DNA of 64,000 nt from DASUBV01 sp963822485 (GTDB taxonomy: Bacteria; Actinomycetota; Actinomycetes; Streptosporangiales; Streptosporangiaceae): NCBI GenBank assembly GCA_963822485.1, contig CAWGHW010000014.1:1-64000 (forward strand), written 5' to 3'. Positions 59,262-64,000 of the stretch are shown here, piece after piece (the stretch's first letter is position 1; each line of letters begins with the position of its first letter). The position numbers were made by a program, and so were the translations under genes. Under the pieces are notes generated by a model. It made no database searches and had not been told where the DNA came from. It was given only the letters and a program-made list of their open reading frames with translations.

Positions 59262-60523
59262 CCGTCGCGGGCGCCGGCGCGGCTGGCCGGGGCCGGGCGG
59301 CGCTGGGGCGGGCGGGCGCCGTCGCGGGGCACCCGGGCCGACACGAACATGGCCAGCACCAGCAGCCCGGCCGCGATCGCGGCGGTCCCGGTGAAGATCT
59401 GCGACAGGTTCAGCCCGGCCGACTGGAGCGGCCCCACGCTGAACGCCGCGATGCCGTAGCCGACCTGGTAGAAGGCGATGACGCCGCCCGCCACCGCGGC
59501 CGACACGGCCGTCATGTCCAGCTCCCCGAAGCTGATCGTCAGCGGCAGCATGGCCGAGCAGCCCAGCCCGGCCAGGGCGAAGGCCCCGATGCCCGCGACC
59601 GCCTGGTGCCGGCCCAGCGACCCGGTGAGCAGGAACGAGGCGACCAGGACCAGCGGCAGCAGCCGGTAGATCTTCGGCGCGGGCAGCCAGCGGTCCAGCG
59701 CCGCGAACCCGACCCGGCCCAGCGTCGCCATGCCCCAGAACGCGGCCAGGGCCAGCGAGGCCTGGCTGGCCGAGGCGCCCAGCCGCTTGGTCATCTCCAG
59801 CTGCGACCAGTTGCCGTTCATGGTCTCGCAGATGCCGTACAGGCCGATCAGCCCGGCGTAGAGCCAGAACCGGCCGGGCAGCCGCGGCCGCCGCGCCGAG
59901 CTGGCCGCCCCGGCCGCCACCCCGGCCGCCGCCGGGCCGGACTCGTCGACGCTCGGTGCTTGCTGGGCGCTGATGCGCAGCGGCAACTGCAGGCTGACCA
60001 GCAGCAGGACGATCAGCAGCGCCGCCGATACCACCGGCAGCCCCCACCAGAACCCCAGGCCCACGAACACCGCCACGAACACCGGGGCCAGCACCGTGCC
60101 CAGCCCCAGCAGCGCGTTCAGGGTCAGCACCGCCGAGTCCACCGCGGCCGGATGGAAGGCCGAGGCGTAGGTGTTCAGCGTCGGGACCGTGAGGCCGAAC
60201 CCGGCGCCCAGGAACGCCGTGGCCACCAGCAGCAGCGGGTAGGCCACCGCCTGGTTGGTCTTGACCGGCGCGCTGACCAGCAGCAGCCCCATCGAGACCA
60301 GGCTCATGGTCAGGCCGAGCAGGTAGACCCGCTTGGTGCCGATGCGGGCGGCCAGCCGGGCGCCGGTCAGCGCGCCCGCGATGGCCGTGAGCACCTGGGG
60401 CAGGAACATGGCGCCGTACTGGCCGCTGGACAGCCCGTAGTCGGCGGGGCTGGTGAATATCGTGCTGGCGGCCGGGAAGCTGACCAGGACGATGCCCTGC
60501 ACCAGCCCGGCAATATTCACCAC
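59258..60523 (-). CDS. MFS transporter
   Basis: Twelve-helix major facilitator of 421 residues. The loop 2-3 motif is GARLAARIGTKRVYLLGL, and the central loop after helix six is hydrophilic (ISAQQAPSVDESG). Helices such as YPLLLVATAFLGAGFGLTVPTL are clear. The substrate is unknown. GTG 60523 is the first standard start; in the same frame the sequence stays open about 150 bases further up, including a 15-bp repeat, but offers no ATG, GTG or TTG. Confidence 0.88.
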   Translation of the reverse strand: MVNIAGLVQGIVLVSFPAASTIFTSPADYGLSSGQYGAMFLPQVLTAIAGALTGARLAARIGTKRVYLLGLTMSLVSMGLLLVSAPVKTNQAVAYPLLLVATAFLGAGFGLTVPTLNTYASAFHPAAVDSAVLTLNALLGLGTVLAPVFVAVFVGLGFWWGLPVVSAALLIVLLLVSLQLPLRISAQQAPSVDESGPAAAGVAAGAASSARRPRLPGRFWLYAGLIGLYGICETMNGNWSQLEMTKRLGASASQASLALAAFWGMATLGRVGFAALDRWLPAPKIYRLLPLVLVASFLLTGSLGRHQAVAGIGAFALAGLGCSAMLPLTISFGELDMTAVSAAVAGGVIAFYQVGYGIAAFSVGPLQSAGLNLSQIFTGTAAIAAGLLVLAMFVSARVPRDGARPPQRRPAPASRAGARDG

Positions 60524-60576
60524 CCTGCTCTGGATTCCCGAGCGCGTTCCCGAGGCGATGACTCCTCCATTCCTCA

Positions 60577-60618
60577 GTGCTTGTGAAGTCCGTGCTTGTG
60601 AAGTCCGTGCTTGTGAAG
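60577..60618. repeat. 15-bp tandem repeat upstream of the MFS gene
   Basis: GTGCTTGTGAAGTCC is exactly repeated at 60577-60591 and 60592-60606, followed by a 12-base part copy. Confidence 0.92.
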
Positions 60619-60799
60619 GGTCTGGGAAATTTCTGGTGTCCTGCGGCCGTCTGGCCGGGCCGGTAGGCCAGGCTGGCAGTTATGCCCGGCTAGATGCTGC
60701 GCGCGCGCCGGCCGGGCAACATCACCCGTGCCGGGTGGCCCGCCGTGGCCGCGGGCCGGCTCGGATTAGACCGTGCGCACTCCGGATAGGGGAAGCAAT

Positions 60800-62185
60800 A
60801 TGACAACACCACAGCAGCAAGTTGACGCGCTTGTGATCTTCGGCGCCACCGGCGACCTGGCCAAGCTGGAGACCTTTCCGGCCCTGGTCGGGCTGGTCGA
60901 CCGCGGGGTGCTGAACGTCCCGGTCATCGGCGTGGCCAAGAGCGGCTGGGGTCTGGACCAGTTCCGCAGCTACGCGCGGGACTCGCTCACGCTCAACAAG
61001 ATGGATCCCGACAGCCCGCCGGCGGCCAAGATGCTGAGCCTGCTGCGCTACGTCGACGGCGACCTGGATGATCCCGGGACCTACAAGGCCATGTCGGATG
61101 CCGTCGGCGACGGCAAGGGCGTGCTGTTCTACCTCGAGGTGCCGCCGCCGCTGTTCGGCCGCATCGCCGAGGGCATCTCCGCGGCCGGCCGCGCTGAGGG
61201 CAACCGGGTCATGGTCGAGAAGCCGTTCGGCACCGACCTGACCAGCGCCGAGAAGCTGAACGGGCTGATGCACAAGTACTTCCCTGAGGACGCCATCTAC
61301 CGGGTGGACCACTGGCTGGGGCTGGACCCGGTGGACAACCTGATGTTCCTGCGGTTCGCGAACTCCATCCTGGAGCCGCTGCTGAACCGGACGTACGTGC
61401 AGAGCATCCAGATCACCATGGCCGAGGCGTTCGACGTCGCCGACCGGGGCAGCTTCTACGACAAGACCGGCGCGATCCGCGATGTGGTGCAGAACCACAT
61501 GCTCCAGGTGCTGGCCACGGTGCTGGCCGACCCGCCGGACGGCAGCGGCCTGGCCTCCTGGCGCGACTCCAAGTCACGGCTGATCGCGGCGCTGGCGCCG
61601 CTGGACGCCAGCACGGTGGTCAAGGGCCAGTACCAGGGCTACCACGACGTGGCCGGAGTGGCCGCCGGCAGCAAGACCGAGACCTACGTCGCGCTGCGCA
61701 CGGTCGCTGACTCCTGGCGCTGGGCCGACGTGCCCATCGCGATCCGGGCGGCCAAGTGCATGCCGGTCACCGCGACCGAGGTGTCGTTCCGGTTCCGCAA
61801 GCCGCCGCACGACGCGTTCGACCTCGGCGACGCTGCCGCCGGCAACCACCTGCGGGTGCGCGTCCACCCCAACAACGAGTCGGCGCTGTGCCTGGTCGGC
61901 AAGAAGCCGGGCGCGGGCTGGCAGGCCCAGGACCAGGACCTCGTCTACACCGAGCCGCCGGGCGAGGACATGCGGCCCTACGACCGGCTGATCGGCGCCG
62001 CGCTCAGCGGCGAGCGCTGGCTGTTCGCCCGCCAGGACACCGTCGAGGCGGCCTGGGACGTCGTCCAGCCGGTGCTCGGCCCGGACGTGGTGCCGGTCCA
62101 CACCTACGCCAGGGGCACCTGGGGCCCGGCCGAGGCCGACTCGCTACTGCCACGCGGTGACGCGTGGCACAACCCGGCGGGCTGA
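60800..62185 (+). CDS. zwf: Glucose-6-phosphate dehydrogenase-like protein, divergent
   Basis: A 461-residue NADP-type G6PD homologue, the first step of the oxidative pentose phosphate pathway. The cofactor motif is IFGATGDLAKLETFPAL, the phosphate motif is NRVMVEKPFGTD, and the conserved DKTGAIRDVVQNHMLQVL with the second His is present. The active-site segment reads RVDHWLGLDP; most enzymes have RIDHYLGKE, so the Lys is Leu and the Tyr is Trp. Asp and His are kept. ATG 60800 has AGGGGA 6 bases upstream. The next gene starts two bases after the stop. Confidence 0.85.
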   Translation: MTTPQQQVDALVIFGATGDLAKLETFPALVGLVDRGVLNVPVIGVAKSGWGLDQFRSYARDSLTLNKMDPDSPPAAKMLSLLRYVDGDLDDPGTYKAMSDAVGDGKGVLFYLEVPPPLFGRIAEGISAAGRAEGNRVMVEKPFGTDLTSAEKLNGLMHKYFPEDAIYRVDHWLGLDPVDNLMFLRFANSILEPLLNRTYVQSIQITMAEAFDVADRGSFYDKTGAIRDVVQNHMLQVLATVLADPPDGSGLASWRDSKSRLIAALAPLDASTVVKGQYQGYHDVAGVAAGSKTETYVALRTVADSWRWADVPIAIRAAKCMPVTATEVSFRFRKPPHDAFDLGDAAAGNHLRVRVHPNNESALCLVGKKPGAGWQAQDQDLVYTEPPGEDMRPYDRLIGAALSGERWLFARQDTVEAAWDVVQPVLGPDVVPVHTYARGTWGPAEADSLLPRGDAWHNPAG

Positions 62186-62187
62186 CC

Positions 62188-63534
62188 ATGACTGACGGGG
62201 GCATTCCACGCGTAGTGATCATCGGGGGCGGGTTCGGGGGCTTGTTCGCGGCCCGCGCGCTGCGCAAGAGCCCGGTCTCGGTGACACTCATCGACCGGGC
62301 TCAGCATCACCTGTTCCAGCCGCTGCTGTACCAGGTCGCGACCGGCATCCTGTCGGAGGGCCAGATCAGCGCGCCACTGCGGCAGGTGCTGCGCCGGCAC
62401 CGCAACGTCGAGTGCGAGATGGCCGAGGTCACCGGCATTGACGCCGAGCGCCGCCTGGTGCACGCCAAGCGGCCGATGGGCGAGCCCATCGACGTCGGCT
62501 ACGACTACCTCATCGTCGGGGCCGGGGTCCGGCAGTCGTACTTCGGGCACGACGAGTTCGCGCGGCTGGCGCCGGGCATGAAGACGATCGCCGACGCGCT
62601 CATGATCCGGCGCCGGGTGTTCGCGGCGTTCGAGATGGCCGAGCTGGCCAGCAGCGCCAAGGAGCAGCAGCACTGGCTGACGTTCGCGCTGGTCGGCGCG
62701 GGACCGACCGGCGTGGAGCTGGCCGGCCAGATCCGCGAGGTGGCCACCAAGACGCTGCGGGACGAGTTCCGCAAGATCCGTCCGGAGGACGCCAGGGTGC
62801 TGCTGTTCGACGGCGGCGACGCGCCGCTGGCCAGCTTCGGCACCCGGCTGTCGGACATCGCGTCGCAGTCCCTGCTGGACCTCGGCGTGGAACTGCACAT
62901 GAACTCGCTGGTCACCGACATCGACATGAACGGGGTCACGGTCAAGACCAAGGACGGCAGCCTGGTCCGGCACGACGCCGGGATCGCGCTGTGGACGGCG
63001 GGCGTCGGCGCGCCGCCGGTGGCCTCGGCGATCGCCGAGGCCACCGGGGCCGAGACCGACCGGGCCGGCCGCATCAAGGTCCGCGACGACCTGACCATCC
63101 CCGGCCATCCGGAGATCTTCGTGGTCGGCGACCTGATGAGCCTGCGCAAGCTGCCGGGCGTGGCCGAGGTGGCCATGCAGTCGGGCTACTACGCGGGCCG
63201 CCGGATCGGCCGGGAGGTCACCGGGCGGAAGCCGGGCGGCAAGTTCCGGTACTTCGACCTGGGCTCGGCCGCCTACATCTCCCGGGGCCGGGCCGTGCTG
63301 TCGGCGGGGCCGCTGCGACTGGGCGGGCTCGCGGGCTGGTGGGGCTGGCTGCTCATTCACATCGCCTTCCTCACCGGCTACCGCAACCGAGTCGGCGCGA
63401 TCTTGACCTGGTGGCTGGCCTTCACCAGGGACTCGCGCCGGGAGCGGGCCTTCACGTCCGCCCAGGTCGGCCTCGTGGCTGACGTCTACGACGAGTTCTC
63501 GCAGGTCAGCGCGCCGGACCAGGCGAAGCACTAG
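62188..63534 (+). CDS. Type II NADH:quinone oxidoreductase (NDH-2)-like flavoprotein
   Basis: A 448-residue FAD/NAD(P)-binding oxidoreductase that passes electrons from NADH to quinone without proton pumping. The FAD motif is VVIIGGGFGGLFAARALRK. LFQPLLYQVATGILSEGQIS is the NDH-2 mark. The NADH motif is FALVGAGPTGVELAGQIREV, and a C-terminal amphipathic end (WWGWLLIHIAFLTGYRNRV) can bind the membrane. ATG 62188 starts two bases after the G6PD-like stop, so they share a transcript. With cydAB nearby, an NDH-2 to bd-oxidase chain is plausible. Confidence 0.92.
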   Translation: MTDGGIPRVVIIGGGFGGLFAARALRKSPVSVTLIDRAQHHLFQPLLYQVATGILSEGQISAPLRQVLRRHRNVECEMAEVTGIDAERRLVHAKRPMGEPIDVGYDYLIVGAGVRQSYFGHDEFARLAPGMKTIADALMIRRRVFAAFEMAELASSAKEQQHWLTFALVGAGPTGVELAGQIREVATKTLRDEFRKIRPEDARVLLFDGGDAPLASFGTRLSDIASQSLLDLGVELHMNSLVTDIDMNGVTVKTKDGSLVRHDAGIALWTAGVGAPPVASAIAEATGAETDRAGRIKVRDDLTIPGHPEIFVVGDLMSLRKLPGVAEVAMQSGYYAGRRIGREVTGRKPGGKFRYFDLGSAAYISRGRAVLSAGPLRLGGLAGWWGWLLIHIAFLTGYRNRVGAILTWWLAFTRDSRRERAFTSAQVGLVADVYDEFSQVSAPDQAKH

Positions 63535-63558
63535 CTGACGGCGGCTGCGGGGGCGGCT

Positions 63559-64000
63559 GTGACCACGAGCCACGTCATGCTCGGCGTCGGGCTGATCTTT
63601 GTCCTCGCTGTGGGCTCCCAGGTGCTCGCCAGCCGCCTGCGCATCCCGCCGGTCGCCCTGCTGCTGCCGGCCGGCTTCATCGCGGGCATGGTGACCAGCG
63701 ACGTCAACCTGCACCGGCTGCTCGGCTCGGCCTACCTGCCGCTGATCTGGCTGGCCGTCGCGGTGCTGCTGTATTACTCCGGCCTGAACGTGGACCTGCA
63801 CTTCCTGGACGGCCCGACCAGGCGCAGCGTGTTCTGGCTGGTCGGCATCGGGGGCCCGGTCACCGCGGCGCTGGCCGCGGTCACCGCGGCCTCCGTGCTG
63901 AGCATCTCCGCCGGGGCGGCGGTCGTGCTCGGGGGCGTGCTGGTCCTGTCCGGGCCCGCGGTCCTGGGACCGCTGCTGGCCATGGTGCGGCCCGCCGAGC
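63559..64000 (+). CDS. Cation:proton antiporter, N-terminal part, cut by window end
   Basis: The frame from GTG 63559 runs open to the edge (147 codons). It begins VTTSHVMLGVGLIFVLAVGS and has further membrane helices (VALLLPAGFIAGMV, YLPLIWLAVAVLLYYSGLN and VFWLVGIGGPVTAALAAVTA), ending near LSGPAVLGPLLAMVRP. The arrangement, with LRIPPVALLLPAGFIAG and SGPAVLGPLL, is that of CPA-type Na+/H+ or K+/H+ antiporters. It follows the NDH-2 gene by 24 bases and probably belongs to the same operon. Confidence 0.8.
   Translation, partial: MTTSHVMLGVGLIFVLAVGSQVLASRLRIPPVALLLPAGFIAGMVTSDVNLHRLLGSAYLPLIWLAVAVLLYYSGLNVDLHFLDGPTRRSVFWLVGIGGPVTAALAAVTAASVLSISAGAAVVLGGVLVLSGPAVLGPLLAMVRPAE

Overview
The window is a very GC-rich chromosomal segment of an actinobacterium, probably from the Streptosporangiales/Streptomycetales side. 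The evidence is the gene order tig-clpP1-clpP2-clpX, valS-folC-DUF4233, mreBCD-mrdA-rodA, TIGR03960-TIGR03936-rne-rplU-rpmA-obgE and nadD-rsfS-phosphatase, which is the conserved actinobacterial order, together with GTG/TTG starts and GC-saturated codons. I cannot name a genus from sequence alone.

Layout. Bases 1-1273 hold a frameshifted tyrosine integrase whose C-terminus runs off the left edge. At 1435-1481 lies the 3' half of a tRNA-Ala(GGC) gene, so this is the right junction of an integrated element that extends leftwards. From 1549 the host chromosome begins: a histidine phosphatase, rsfS and nadD (minus strand), then accessory genes (SDR, PaaK-like ligase, M48 protease, HelD-type helicase). 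Next come the GTPase/ribosome/RNase block obgE-rpmA-rplU-rne, the pair TIGR03936/TIGR03960, a TauE/SafE transporter, the elongasome operon rodA-mrdA-mreD-mreC-mreB, and DUF4233-folC-valS. A four-gene ABC operon in the opposite direction (32766-40574) separates valS from clpX-clpP2-clpP1-tig. From 45 kb to the end the content is accessory and metabolic: HdeD-like protein, LuxR/MalT-type regulator, small membrane protein, MarR with a divergent TIGR03086 enzyme, gluconokinase, GH15, GMC oxidoreductase, cydAB, cyclase-family hydrolase, MFS exporter, a G6PD-like enzyme, NDH-2 and a truncated cation/proton antiporter.

How it works together. The minus-strand core links proteolysis and protein folding (Tig, ClpXP), translation (ValS, L21, L27, RsfS, Obg), RNA processing (Rne) and side-wall synthesis (Mre/PBP2/RodA); ATGA-type overlaps indicate translational coupling. 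The right end is redox-oriented: a quinol oxidase (cydAB), a quinone-reducing NDH-2, a sugar-acid/G6P oxidation set and an antiporter.

Two features stand out. First, short tandem repeats, most with a 15-bp unit (five codons), recur in coding and intergenic DNA throughout the window. Second, several genes (integrase, obgE, rne, the LuxR regulator, the TIGR03086 gene) are broken by single small indels, two of them exactly inside such repeats. These may be real slippage events or assembly errors; read-level data would decide. Some intergenic sequences (rplU-rne gap) carry long perfect inverted repeats of unknown role, and MreD carries an unusual basic tail of about 400 residues.
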